64,000 bases of DNA from Sediminicola sp040566555 (GTDB lineage Bacteria > Bacteroidota > Bacteroidia > Flavobacteriales > Flavobacteriaceae). This document shows, in pieces, positions 53,194 through 62,307 of the stretch. A program made the position numbers and the translations under genes. The stretch is taken from NCBI RefSeq assembly GCF_040566555.1, contig NZ_JBEWYP010000004.1, positions 1 through 64,000 on the forward strand, written 5' to 3'. The notes beneath the pieces were generated by a model that saw nothing but the letters and a program-made list of their open reading frames with translations, was not told where the DNA came from and made no database searches. The first letter of the stretch is position 1; every line of letters begins with the position of its first letter.

Positions 53194-53622
53194 TTATTCT
53201 GAAAGGTTAAGCTGCCATGAAATGCCGTATTTGTCCTCACACCATCCGAATTTTTTGCCAAAGCCGTAATCGCCTGAACCTTTGTAATTGTCAAGAGGAA
53301 CCATAATTTGGCCTCCATTTGAAGAAAGATCTTCGAATAAGGTTTGTATCTCATTTTCAGAGTTGCATGCAACAAAAAGTGATACCCCTGGCGTAAAGGT
53401 CCACGGGTGGTTATAATTACTTTCGGAAACCATGTACTCGGTACCATTTAAAGTAAATACTCCATATTTGATAAGTTCCTGAGTTCCTCCCGCTTCTCCT
53501 TCTGCGTATTTTATTACGCTTTTGATTTCCGAATTTGGAAATATAGATGTGTAGAAGTTTATCGCTTCTTCTGCCTTTCCGCATTGATCACCCACAAATG
53601 TTAGAAAAGTTGTTATTTTCAT
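53194..53622 (-). CDS. PhnB-type VOC protein
   Basis: A 142-residue protein of the 3-demethylubiquinone-methyltransferase-like VOC group (PF06983). It begins ITTFLTFVGDQCGKAEEAIN and contains FYTSIFPNSEIKSVIKY, SLFVACNSENEIQTLFEDLS and GKKFGWCEDKYGISWQLN, the landmarks of that group. The name is historical: methyltransferase activity is not expected. Confidence 0.87.
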   Translation of the reverse strand: MKITTFLTFVGDQCGKAEEAINFYTSIFPNSEIKSVIKYAEGEAGGTQELIKYGVFTLNGTEYMVSESNYNHPWTFTPGVSLFVACNSENEIQTLFEDLSSNGGQIMVPLDNYKGSGDYGFGKKFGWCEDKYGISWQLNLSE

Positions 53623-53734
53623 TTTTTGAAATTTGGTTAAAATGAAATCTTTCGTAATTAATTACTGCCAACAGGTAGTCTAAGAACCCTTTGTTGAGAT
53701 TTGATATTTATAAAATCGAGTTTGGATTCGAGCC

Positions 53735-53788
53735 GGATTAAATGTACAAAAACTTTCGAATTGCAGTAAATATGCTAACAGTGGATTA
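53735..53788 (+). repeat. Direct repeat, copy at the 3' side of the T9SS gene
   Basis: The first 40 bases match the copy at 57281-57334 at 34 positions, including a 10-base exact block TACAAAAACT and AGTAAATA. The copies are in the same orientation and flank the large T9SS cargo gene. Confidence 0.55.
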
Positions 53789-53800
53789 TAGGTCTTGCAT

Positions 53801-56800
53801 TTATCTTTTTAGCGTAAAGTGCCCTGAAAAGATAACTCCATCTCCAAGATTGGTTTTAAACCAATAGTCATTGGAACTCACTTCTCTACCTTTATAAAAT
53901 CCATCCCATCCAATATCGTCCGATGACAGCTCAGCTAAGAGTTTTCCGTACCTATCAAAAATAAATGTTCGGGAATTCGGATAACTTACTATTCCCATAA
54001 TATGCCAATAATCGTTTCGGCCATCACTGTTTGGAGTGAAAAACCTAGGATAGTCAATTAACGTAACATCTTCTGTGTCCTCACCGCATCCGTCTTTATC
54101 CTTTACCATTGCAGTATATTTACCTCCTGGAATATCGGAGAAATAATTGCTCTCTTGGAAATTTACCCCATCCAAGGAATATTCAAAATTTCCATCTCCG
54201 GTAGCCATTATTTCAATAAAATTAATTTCTGAAAGTCTGCTATGCCGTACCTCAGTTATTGAAGGAGATGATGATTTTATGAATTCAAAATCAAGGGTGT
54301 TTTCGCAATAAATCCCGTATATGTTTTTGCCAATCGTTAGTGTATAGCTGCCTGCATGTATCAAGTCCACTCTATATGTGTTGGAAATTATACTGTTATC
54401 CTCATAAGCCCAACTATAAAAGTCAAAATCATTTTCCACTTCAATAGGTAGCGAAGGCTCAAGATGACACAAATAATAAGCGGGCTCAAGCTTTGTTACA
54501 GGAAGTTCAATTACCAATAAGTCAATGCTCGTTTCAGCATAGCATAAGCTGTTCAATGAGTTCTCTACCCGTACAAATACGGTTTGATTCCATGGTTCAG
54601 TATTTTCAAAGAATGGGGATAATGGACTTGGCAATTCATCTCCATTTGCATCAGAATATATGAAATTCAGCCCAACTTGGTCACCAACAATTTCTGACTC
54701 AATATGGGAAAGATCAAAGTTAGCAAACCCGCTTCCCAAATTACATGCAAAAACGGGCTGTGGACTATTTAGTTGTGGTTGGGATGATGTTCTGAAAACC
54801 AAAGGTGTCTCTTCATAACAATTGGTCTGGGAATTGGTTACTCGTACGATAATTGTTTCTTCATTAAGTGTAGTATTGGTATAGGGGTTGGGCAAAGGGT
54901 TGGGCAATGAATTGCCATTGGAATCAAAATAGGATATTGACGTGTTCATTTGATTTCCTAGAACGAGTGATTCAATAGACGAGGTGTCAAAATATTCCGA
55001 AATACCATCTCCGTTATCATCACAGCCAATCAAAATATCTAAATCATGGACTACGGGCAATGGGTTCACCATTAGCTTAAATGTTGTCTCGTTAAGACAA
55101 GTATTTCCACTATCAAAAGCGCGGACGGTTATTTCTTCCTCATTAATGACTTCGTTTATAACGGCATTTAACGGTTGTTGTATTTGGTTGCCATTTTCGC
55201 GATAAAAGGTCACTGAAATAGCATTGCTTCCTGCTAAAATGTCATTTTGGACCTGTTCCAAATCGAAAGTAGCAAATCCATTTGCATCATTACTGCATAC
55301 AAAGAGATCTGAAACAGAAGATAGATCTGATATAGGATTGACAATAAGGTCGAAAGTTGTCTCGGAATAGCAACAAACATTGTTGTTATGTGCCACTCTA
55401 ACCATGATCGTTTCCCTGTCCCTAAAAGTATTGGTAAATGGGTTGGGTAAGGTTGCGTATTCCCTACCACTGCCGTCAATAAAAGTAACCTTCATATTGT
55501 TTTGGCCACCAAGGACTTGCTGGGTAACATGGGCAACCTCAAAAGAGGATGAAATACCTGTATTGAAACTATTTTCACAGGCATAAATATTTTCAATACC
55601 ATAAGCATTTGGAGGATCTTTTACATTTATGGTCTCTGTTATAAGCTCAGTGCTGCCATCATTTGCTGTGATTGTAGCACTTATAGTATATGTGCCGTCA
55701 ACTGAAAAATCATGGAAAGGCGACAAATCTGTAGAAGTATTGTTGGTACCTGAAGCGGGATCACCAAAATTCCAGAGTATGGAAGTCAGATTGCTTGTAG
55801 GTGCTATGCTAAACTCTTTTAAAAAATCTGAACAATCATTTAAAATGTTCATAGAAAAGTCATTGGTCACATGATTTACGTTACCTGTAACATTTATGTA
55901 AAAATTTGCTTCAGGTCTGCCAAAATCAGCGGTATCGACATATTCATCAAAGCCAAAATCCTGTCCTCCTGCGATCCTGGTACACCTTCTTTGCCATGAC
56001 ACTCCCGTGTCTTGTGTAGAACCTGCAATGAATGCAAGTCCATCTCCGTAGACAATTCCTTTGTGCACTTCGACCAAAATTCGTTTAACCCCTGCCGGAA
56101 CTACTATTGGGGTATCAAACACTACATTAATAATTTGGGAATTTTCTCCTATGACCGGAGAAAGCTCTTGATATTGGCTACTACCTATTAAATTTGCCTC
56201 AGAAAAGGAAGAGGGAAAATTTTCATCAATTTCATAAATATTAAAGCTGATTTCAGGAAGCCATCCAACTTTATTAATACCAACTTGTCCAGACGTAATG
56301 AAGAATTCCTCATTAGTTGAAATACCAAAATCTTCTAAATAAAAATCTCTTGCCCAATATATGTGAGATGACGAACATGAGTGTATTCTGGTTTCAATAA
56401 TATCATCACAAACATTGTGGGACAGTCTGGTTATTGACCCAGAACTTTGAGTGTTGAAAACCTCACCGGTTACATTAATATAAAAATTGGCATCCGGTAC
56501 CGGAATGGTCAATTCTGATGTTGGGGTTAAACTATTATTCCCTTCGCAACCTTCATACCATGAGAGTCCGGTATCTTCAGCTGTACCAGCAATGAATACT
56601 TGTGACGACTCTGGATTATAAAAGTCTTCAATCTTTTTTACGGTTACAAGTATCCTTCTTGTACCCGCTGGCACAATAATTGGTTCATCAAATTGAGCTT
56701 CAACAATCACCGGAGCTCCATTGACTACAGGTGCTCTTCCTATTCCTCGTGTACCTAGCAAGGTGCGAGGATAAAGTGAGTAAAAAAATTCTGGAAAATT

Positions 56801-57067
56801 TTCATCAATACTAAAAACACTGAATTGCAAATAGGCGCCATTATTTGACCTACTTAAGGCCACTTGGCCGGAATTGATCACAAACTGTTCATTGGACGCA
56901 ATGCCAAAATCTGACAACGTAAATACTCTTGACCATCCTTCATCCCTTTCACATGAATACATGTCGGTTTCTATAGGGGTCGTTCCAATATTATTGGTCA
57001 AGGTAATTTGGGCATTAATGCCATTTAGGAACAAAAAGAATAGGAGTAAGAGGGCACTATTAAACAT
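53801..57067 (-). CDS. T9SS type B sorting-domain surface or secreted protein
   Basis: A 1088-residue exported protein with signal peptide LLLLFFLFLNGINAQ. Residues ~20-210 and ~215-410 are two copies of one domain: FVINSGQVALSRS/FFITSGQVGINKV, IDENFPEFFYS/IDENFPSSFSE, PIIVPAGTRRILVTVKK/PIVVPAGVKRILVEVHK. A PKD-like domain (about 420-485) carries WNFGDPASGT. Then come about four ~90-residue repeats ending in ETTFxLxVNP-type strands. The last ~85 residues are the CHU_C/type B sorting domain (PRFFTPNSDGRNDYWHIMG; TFIFDRYGKLLAEL). T9SS would carry it across the outer membrane. A role in adhesion or binding is plausible. Confidence 0.92.
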   Translation of the reverse strand: MFNSALLLLFFLFLNGINAQITLTNNIGTTPIETDMYSCERDEGWSRVFTLSDFGIASNEQFVINSGQVALSRSNNGAYLQFSVFSIDENFPEFFYSLYPRTLLGTRGIGRAPVVNGAPVIVEAQFDEPIIVPAGTRRILVTVKKIEDFYNPESSQVFIAGTAEDTGLSWYEGCEGNNSLTPTSELTIPVPDANFYINVTGEVFNTQSSGSITRLSHNVCDDIIETRIHSCSSSHIYWARDFYLEDFGISTNEEFFITSGQVGINKVGWLPEISFNIYEIDENFPSSFSEANLIGSSQYQELSPVIGENSQIINVVFDTPIVVPAGVKRILVEVHKGIVYGDGLAFIAGSTQDTGVSWQRRCTRIAGGQDFGFDEYVDTADFGRPEANFYINVTGNVNHVTNDFSMNILNDCSDFLKEFSIAPTSNLTSILWNFGDPASGTNNTSTDLSPFHDFSVDGTYTISATITANDGSTELITETINVKDPPNAYGIENIYACENSFNTGISSSFEVAHVTQQVLGGQNNMKVTFIDGSGREYATLPNPFTNTFRDRETIMVRVAHNNNVCCYSETTFDLIVNPISDLSSVSDLFVCSNDANGFATFDLEQVQNDILAGSNAISVTFYRENGNQIQQPLNAVINEVINEEEITVRAFDSGNTCLNETTFKLMVNPLPVVHDLDILIGCDDNGDGISEYFDTSSIESLVLGNQMNTSISYFDSNGNSLPNPLPNPYTNTTLNEETIIVRVTNSQTNCYEETPLVFRTSSQPQLNSPQPVFACNLGSGFANFDLSHIESEIVGDQVGLNFIYSDANGDELPSPLSPFFENTEPWNQTVFVRVENSLNSLCYAETSIDLLVIELPVTKLEPAYYLCHLEPSLPIEVENDFDFYSWAYEDNSIISNTYRVDLIHAGSYTLTIGKNIYGIYCENTLDFEFIKSSSPSITEVRHSRLSEINFIEIMATGDGNFEYSLDGVNFQESNYFSDIPGGKYTAMVKDKDGCGEDTEDVTLIDYPRFFTPNSDGRNDYWHIMGIVSYPNSRTFIFDRYGKLLAELSSDDIGWDGFYKGREVSSNDYWFKTNLGDGVIFSGHFTLKR

Positions 57068-57280
57068 GAAGTTGGTAGGTTGTTAATGTTCTTAACAAAG
57101 CAAAATAATATTCTTATGAAGGTTGGGTAAAGTTTTTTGACTAGCTACAGGAAATTAAGTTTAAGGAACATACAATTTGGATTTTCTTTTTTATTAACAT
57201 TTTAAGCTTGCTGTGAAAGCTTAGGATAAAAATCCGATCTTAAGGTTTGATGTTAATCAAATGGAACATGGAATTATACT

Positions 57281-57334
57281 GGGTTAAAAGTACAAAAACT
57301 TTTGAAATGTAGTAAATAAGCTAAATAATGGATA
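57281..57334 (+). repeat. Direct repeat, copy at the 5' side of the T9SS gene
   Basis: This copy has the same orientation as 53735-53788 and lies about 210 bases upstream of the T9SS gene start. The remaining gap sequence from 57068 to 57359 shows no gene. Confidence 0.55.
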
Positions 57335-57359
57335 TTTGCCATTGTAATGTGTAGTGTTT

Positions 57360-57533
57360 CTAATTGATTTGTATCAGACCTGGCCGGTTATCGCTTAAAA
57401 AATTCACACCAATAGTTCCGTCCTTACATTCATTAATTTTCCAGACTGAAGGGAAATTATTGTTCTTCACATACATAAAACATTTCTGATCAATCCCTAT
57501 TGATTCTTTAAATATTCTACTCAATTGAATCAC
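57360..57533 (-). CDS. Possible small gene or read-through remnant
   Basis: A 57-codon frame from a GTG to TAG, in phase with the preceding gene and starting 9 bases after its TGA stop. The translation begins VIQLSRIFKESIGIDQK and ends FLSDNRPGLIQIN; it looks protein-like with balanced composition. It could be a short separate gene with GTG start, a 3' remnant left after a nonsense mutation of the 279-residue lipoprotein gene, or chance. I cannot choose from sequence alone. Confidence 0.3.
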   Translation of the reverse strand: MIQLSRIFKESIGIDQKCFMYVKNNNFPSVWKINECKDGTIGVNFLSDNRPGLIQIN

Positions 57534-57542
57534 GACTACGGA

Positions 57543-58382
57543 TCATTCTTCAAACATCACTTGACCTTTAATATCATATTTCAAGCTGTATTCCCTATAA
57601 GTTGAGTAGCCTTTCCACCCACCGTTATAATAAGTGGTCTCCATAATCATGTAGAAGGTATAATTATTTGTTGAAAGTGACCGATAAAATAATTCTTCGA
57701 AGATGGATAGGTCCTTAATAGGGTTCTCGGCCTGGTCGTAACCATTGAAAGTTTCAATGACCTTTTTTTCCAAATTCATCTCGTTATCGTAATAGAATGT
57801 TTTTAAGGTGTCCAGGTTTCCACTTGAATTGAGACTGATTTGAATGTGCTTAGGGTTTAATGTATTTCTTGAGATAATAGTAGACAGCTTTCCATCCGCA
57901 TCATAGTTATAGTCCAGCGTATCTTTTTGTTCTGGGGTGTCAATGATCTTTTGCAATATCTTATCTTCTTCCCCTAGGATATATGTTCTTACAAATTCCG
58001 GTAGCACGATCTCCGGGTCAGTAGTGGATCTTTTAACAATGATTCGGTCAGTTTCATGTGAGACTTCATCGTAGATCTTTTCGGAGAAATCATATGAAAA
58101 CCCAATCATCTCATTAAAAGCTTCATACATTCCTCCGACTCTCTTAATCACTTGATTATCAGCATCTCTTTCCAAGAGCACCAACTTATCCAAATCCCTG
58201 TAATCCATTTTCGCAGGAAACATCATATAACCTAACTTATAGCTACTCATTACCTGGGATATATTCTCAGTGTCCTTCGGGTCTTCTGTTCCAATGCGCT
58301 CCGGATTATTAATGGTTTGTTCCGGCTTGGAGCAAGCAGTAATTAGGATAAGTAAGACCGGAAGTAATATGTATTTCTTCAT
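57543..58382 (-). CDS. Lipoprotein of unknown function
   Basis: A 279-residue protein with lipoprotein signal ILLPVLLILITACSKPEQT. The mature part is built of repeated YxYDxxGxL-like segments (LDYNYDADGKLSTIISR; LKTFYYDNEMNLEKKVIET; YSLKYDIKGQVMFEE), a pattern typical of surface beta-repeat lipoproteins. No enzymatic motif was seen. Its TGA stop is followed in frame by a further open stretch. Confidence 0.72.
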   Translation of the reverse strand: MKKYILLPVLLILITACSKPEQTINNPERIGTEDPKDTENISQVMSSYKLGYMMFPAKMDYRDLDKLVLLERDADNQVIKRVGGMYEAFNEMIGFSYDFSEKIYDEVSHETDRIIVKRSTTDPEIVLPEFVRTYILGEEDKILQKIIDTPEQKDTLDYNYDADGKLSTIISRNTLNPKHIQISLNSSGNLDTLKTFYYDNEMNLEKKVIETFNGYDQAENPIKDLSIFEELFYRSLSTNNYTFYMIMETTYYNGGWKGYSTYREYSLKYDIKGQVMFEE

Positions 58383-58591
58383 GAGAATGATTTTATGCGC
58401 ATAAATATATAGTATAATTTCTCTCTAATCTTAAATTTTTCGTTGAATGGTACAGTAATTACCTAAAATTATAAATGCGAGGCGGGGATGTGCTTATTAT
58501 TACTATTAAATGTTCTAAAACAAAAACCTTGCACTGAAGAAGTGTGTTCTAGTCAATATTTCATTGTAAGCCAATAAATATAAAAATAACG

Positions 58592-58618
58592 ACAAACGAC
58601 TACAAACGTTTGTAAACG
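58592..58618 (+). promoter_or_regulatory. Three 10-bp-phased repeats and palindrome upstream of ssb
   Basis: ACAAACG (58592-58598), ACAAACG (58602-58608) and GTAAACG (58612-58618) start exactly 10 bp apart. The middle one is part of a perfect 14-bp palindrome, TACAAACGTTTGTA (58601-58614). They lie about 110 bases before the ssb start. The rest of the 58383-58725 gap shows no gene. Confidence 0.45.
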
Positions 58619-58725
58619 AAAGTAACTATTTCCAAACCGAGTGCAGCGGAAAAGGGGTGGTAGGTTTGTACCGTCGAAACATAGGAACTCGATAGTATGA
58701 ACTGTAAACCATTAAAAATAAAATT

Positions 58726-59058
58726 ATGAACGCACTTAGAAACAGAGTACAGTTGATTGGAAACTTGGGGAACGACCCAGAAATTGTGAACATGGAAAGC
58801 GGAAGCAAACTCGCCAAGTTTTCCATAGCCACCAACGAGACGTATAAAAACACAAAAGGGGAGAAGGTAACGGATACCCAATGGCATAACGTCGTGGCCT
58901 GGGGCAAGACAGCAGAGATCATTGAAAAATACCTTGTCAAAGGGAATGAAGTGGCCATCGATGGGAAGCTTACGTCCCGTTCCTATGAAACCAAAGAAGG
59001 GGAAAAGCGATATGTTACCGAAATTAAATGCAATGAACTTTTGATGTTGGGCAAGTAG
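58726..59058 (+). CDS. ssb: Single-stranded DNA-binding protein, short form
   Basis: A 110-residue OB-fold protein. MNALRNRVQLIGNLGNDPEI opens the fold, DTQWHNVVAWGKTAEIIEKY holds the conserved tryptophans, and LTSRSYETKEGEKRYVTEI closes it. It is short: the usual flexible linker and acidic DDDIPF-type tail are missing, so it probably cannot recruit tail-binding replication partners. Such short Ssb proteins are often accessory copies, sometimes tied to competence or mobile elements; the main copy would be elsewhere. Confidence 0.93.
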   Translation: MNALRNRVQLIGNLGNDPEIVNMESGSKLAKFSIATNETYKNTKGEKVTDTQWHNVVAWGKTAEIIEKYLVKGNEVAIDGKLTSRSYETKEGEKRYVTEIKCNELLMLGK

Positions 59059-59072
59059 CCCTCAAAACAAAT

Positions 59073-59112
59073 AAAAGCCCCACAATGGAACTTCTCCTTG
59101 TGGGGCTTTTTT
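59073..59112. terminator. Bidirectional terminator after ssb
   Basis: AAAAGCCCCACAA (59073-59085) pairs perfectly with TTGTGGGGCTTTT (59098-59110), ending in a T run on the plus strand and in A/T on the other. It separates ssb from the convergent peptidase gene. Confidence 0.9.
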
Positions 59113-59130
59113 ATTGGTAGTGGTCTATGG

Positions 59131-60687
59131 TTATTCATTTTTTCCTCCATCACGGTTAGGGGACCTGGTCTCCGGCCATGTCCGTTGTTCCCCAGTTCTT
59201 GGATTGGTATGCAATACCGCCTTTTCCCTAGAGGTCCTATCAGGATCCTCACTGGCCATATAGGCCAAGATGGCGGTGAGGATGGCATTGTTCCTCACAT
59301 CGTCAAATACAATTTTATCATAGGTATCCAAATTGGTATGCCAGGTATAATCAAAATAGCTCCAGTTCAAAGAGCTCAAAGAAAATGCAGGGGCACCGGC
59401 GGCTACAAAAGAGGCGTAATCAGAACCTCCTCCTGCGGGAGAACCTGGAAAGGTAGTTTCAATCTGTTTCGTAATAGACTCCGGAGCGGCTTCCAACCAA
59501 CGACCCATATAATCATAGGAATTCAAAAAGCCTTGTCCAGAAATGCGGACTACCCTTCCTGTTCCATTGTCTTGGTTGAACAAAGCCTGCATCCCTTCCA
59601 CGATTTCGGGATGGTCCTCTACAAAAGCACGGGAACCGTTCAAGCCTTGTTCCTCACTGCCCCAATGCCCCACAATAATGGTACGCTTTGGGTTGGGATA
59701 GATTTTTTTAAGGATACGAGCTGCTTCCATCATGGTGATGGTTCCAGTTCCGTTGTCAGTAGCACCTGTTGCTCCGTCCCAAGAATCAAAATGGGCAGAA
59801 AGGATGACATACTCATTGGGAAATTCTGTCCCTGGGATGGTGGCAATAGTATTAAAAGTTGGTACGGTCCCCAATTCCTTGGACTCGGCCATTACTTTAA
59901 TAATGGGTTGTTCTCCATGTTCCACCATACGGTATAAAAGACCATAATCCTCAAGGGAAAGATCCACTACCGGAATCTTCTTGGTGTTCGCGCCGAATAT
60001 TTTATTGGCGCCAAAACCTTCTGACCAGCGGGATTGGAGAATTCCGATTGCCCCTGCTGCCTCCAAGGCCTCGTTGATGTTTCTAGTGGTATATCCTGTT
60101 TTTTTATAGCGCTCTCTCCAAGTTTCATTTAGGGAATTCCTGTCTTGTTTCATTTTTTCAAAGGACTCCTCAGTAGCATACTCCTTCCAATTATAATCTG
60201 GTCTACCGGTAGGCTCCATCATGGAGACCATTACAAATTTGCCCTTCACATTGGGCAACCATTTTTGAAAGGCCAAAGAGTCGGCTACATCAGGAATAAT
60301 GATCATGCCTGCGGTAAGTCCTTTTTTAGGGGTGCTTGGGCTCCAGGCCAATTGCATGCCGCTTAGGCTCACAACCCTTGGGGAAACAAGGTCTACATGG
60401 GTAATTCCGCGTTCCCATCCGCGCCATTGTCCCCATTTTTCATTTTCGGCGGCAATGCCCCACTGGGCGTATTTTTGAACGGCCCAGTCATGGGCTTTTT
60501 TCATTTGTGGGGTACCCACCAAACGAGGGCCGATGACATCCATAAGTTCATGGGCCAAAGGCTCCAATTGAGAATTCTCATTGGCCTCCTTTACTATTTT
60601 ATCGACAATTTCTTGTGTGGTCTGGGCAAAGGCAATTATGCCCTGTAGCATAAAAAGCACTACTAGGAATGGTAAACTTTTTTTCAT
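59131..60687 (-). CDS. Secreted M28 family zinc peptidase
   Basis: A 518-residue exported peptidase with signal peptide SLPFLVVLFMLQGIIAFAQ. The zinc ligands are seen in VILSAHFDSWDGATGATDNG (His and Asp), VGHWGSEEQGLNGSRAF (two Glu), GGGSDYASFVAAGAPAF and the late histidine in TWHTNLDTYD. The insert before the catalytic part (about 130-280) may be a PA-like domain. It would cut N-terminal residues from peptides outside the inner membrane. I start it at MKKSLPF; the frame runs 10 codons further upstream. Confidence 0.9.
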   Translation of the reverse strand: MKKSLPFLVVLFMLQGIIAFAQTTQEIVDKIVKEANENSQLEPLAHELMDVIGPRLVGTPQMKKAHDWAVQKYAQWGIAAENEKWGQWRGWERGITHVDLVSPRVVSLSGMQLAWSPSTPKKGLTAGMIIIPDVADSLAFQKWLPNVKGKFVMVSMMEPTGRPDYNWKEYATEESFEKMKQDRNSLNETWRERYKKTGYTTRNINEALEAAGAIGILQSRWSEGFGANKIFGANTKKIPVVDLSLEDYGLLYRMVEHGEQPIIKVMAESKELGTVPTFNTIATIPGTEFPNEYVILSAHFDSWDGATGATDNGTGTITMMEAARILKKIYPNPKRTIIVGHWGSEEQGLNGSRAFVEDHPEIVEGMQALFNQDNGTGRVVRISGQGFLNSYDYMGRWLEAAPESITKQIETTFPGSPAGGGSDYASFVAAGAPAFSLSSLNWSYFDYTWHTNLDTYDKIVFDDVRNNAILTAILAYMASEDPDRTSREKAVLHTNPRTGEQRTWPETRSPNRDGGKNE

Positions 60688-60847
60688 GGATGTTGGTTTG
60701 TTAAAAGTTGAATTCACTAAGATAGTAATTTAGTTATCTAGATAAAAAAGATAAATCTCTATGGTTTTTTAAGTAGGGTTTTTTCATTCTTGGTTGTTAT
60801 ACTAATAGAAGCACAATATTAATAAAGAAGAATTTTAATTTTTTGAT

Positions 60848-61288
60848 ATGAAACACATACAGACGTTACTTGCCATAGGATTGTTCATTGGTTCATTTTC
60901 TGCCTTTGCACAACATGAAGGAGAAAATGAAGAACAAAAATTGTCCTATTATGAGCAAAGAGCTCAACAGGATGCCAAATTTGAACAAGAATTGAGAGCA
61001 GAGAATGAAGAAGAGGCCGAAGAATTCTGGGAAGACCAACAGGCCTATGAGAAAAATTTAAAGAAAAGGGATAAAAAGGCCTATAAGGCTTATATGAAAG
61101 GTAAAAGGGATGCTTATGAAGAGCATGCAGAACATTGCCACCACCATCACCATAGTGCACACTTCTACTATTATGCCGACCATTATTATAGTTCCCCGAG
61201 GTATTATAGGAGTTCCCCCAGAAGGAGTACTATAAGCACAGGAGTTAGAGTTGGTGCACCAAGAGTGCGATTGGGAATTGGATTGTAA
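60848..61288 (+). CDS. Secreted histidine/tyrosine-rich protein
   Basis: A 146-residue protein with signal peptide TLLAIGLFIGSFSAFAQ. The middle is a highly charged helix (EEEAEEFWEDQQAYEKNLKK). A metal-binding-like cluster HCHHHHHSAHFYYYADHYY comes next, then a Ser/Arg/Tyr-rich stretch (SSPRYYRSSPRRSTIS) and a short basic end. It may bind metal at the cell surface. No family was recognised. Confidence 0.75.
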   Translation: MKHIQTLLAIGLFIGSFSAFAQHEGENEEQKLSYYEQRAQQDAKFEQELRAENEEEAEEFWEDQQAYEKNLKKRDKKAYKAYMKGKRDAYEEHAEHCHHHHHSAHFYYYADHYYSSPRYYRSSPRRSTISTGVRVGAPRVRLGIGL

Positions 61289-61303
61289 AGAAAAAGGAAA
61301 GAA

Positions 61304-61333
61304 GAAAAAACACCGCCATTTGGCGGTGTTTTT
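61304..61333 (+). terminator. Terminator of the His-rich protein gene
   Basis: CACCGCC (61311-61317) pairs with GGCGGTG (61322-61328), flanked by A on the left and followed by TTTTT. The A run on the left could also serve the opposite strand. Confidence 0.85.
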
Positions 61334-61450
61334 GTTTTTATGCGCCCCGTTTTTTTAATGATTCGAAACAAGTACAGACGTTACATCTCTTGCCTTCTGA
61401 TTTTTAAAATACTTCATCATTTGTTGTTGATACCTAGCGGTTCAATAGTT

Positions 61451-62287
61451 TTAAAATCTTAGGGTTACCCCCATGGTGCCAGGGCCAAAATTAAGGTCCC
61501 AACTCATATCCTTCGATTGGTCATTATATTTTTCATCGTATTTGGAATCTAAATAGCGATCTATGGATTCTACGGTAAAAATACTGATCGCGACACTTAT
61601 GGCCACATCACTGAGCCAATGTTGTCCGTCCCAGATCCTTGACATACCGGGAATAAGGCCACCCAAGTAAATAGCTCCCTTTATCCAAGGGCTCTCAAAC
61701 TGTTTGGCGATGGCATACGCGTTGGTAAAGGCCAACATGGTATGGCCCGATGGGAAGGAGTGGAAATTTCTACTTGGATTAAAGGGATCAAAAGTGTCCT
61801 TGCCCAAATCGGCTACCGGTCGTGCTCTCCCTACTACTGATTTTAATACTTGTTGCAACAGCCCTGAAGAGGATGCGGAAGCGATCAATAAAACCCCTGT
61901 TCTTCTGAGCTTTTCATTTTTCAGGGCCAACCCAGTTAGATATACTCCTGCTGTGGCTAGATAATTGTTTTCAGGGTTGCCATACAATTCCCCATAATCC
62001 CTTAAAAGTTTTGGAACACTGGTCTGTTGGTTTCTAATGAATCTTGAGGTATCGTCATCAATCATATAGAGAACGCCCGTACCTGCAACTACTTCTCCAA
62101 AGTTGAGCCATTGTTTCCCTTGCCAATGAAGTGGTCTGGAATAAGAATATCCCATGCTCTTAATGATATTGCCCATATCATAGGTGAACATGTTCCATCT
62201 CTTTTCATCTTGGGCGGAGGTATCCATTTCTTGTCCCATCGCATGCAAGGAGGACAGAAATAAGATCAAAATAAAAATATTCTTCAT
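61451..62287 (-). CDS. PAP2-family phosphatase
   Basis: A 278-residue exported or membrane-bound acid phosphatase. The three PAP2 motifs are present: KSVVGRARP, FPSGHTMLAF and SRIWDGQHWLSDVA. The N-terminus is a signal peptide (IFILILFLSSLHAMGQ), and the middle has moderately hydrophobic helices. Likely substrates are lipid phosphates such as undecaprenyl pyrophosphate or phosphatidate. The frame begins at a TTG two codons earlier; the ATG is preferred. Confidence 0.9.
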   Translation of the reverse strand: MKNIFILILFLSSLHAMGQEMDTSAQDEKRWNMFTYDMGNIIKSMGYSYSRPLHWQGKQWLNFGEVVAGTGVLYMIDDDTSRFIRNQQTSVPKLLRDYGELYGNPENNYLATAGVYLTGLALKNEKLRRTGVLLIASASSSGLLQQVLKSVVGRARPVADLGKDTFDPFNPSRNFHSFPSGHTMLAFTNAYAIAKQFESPWIKGAIYLGGLIPGMSRIWDGQHWLSDVAISVAISIFTVESIDRYLDSKYDEKYNDQSKDMSWDLNFGPGTMGVTLRF

Positions 62288-62307
62288 AGTCAAAGGCTTC
62301 TTTTATT

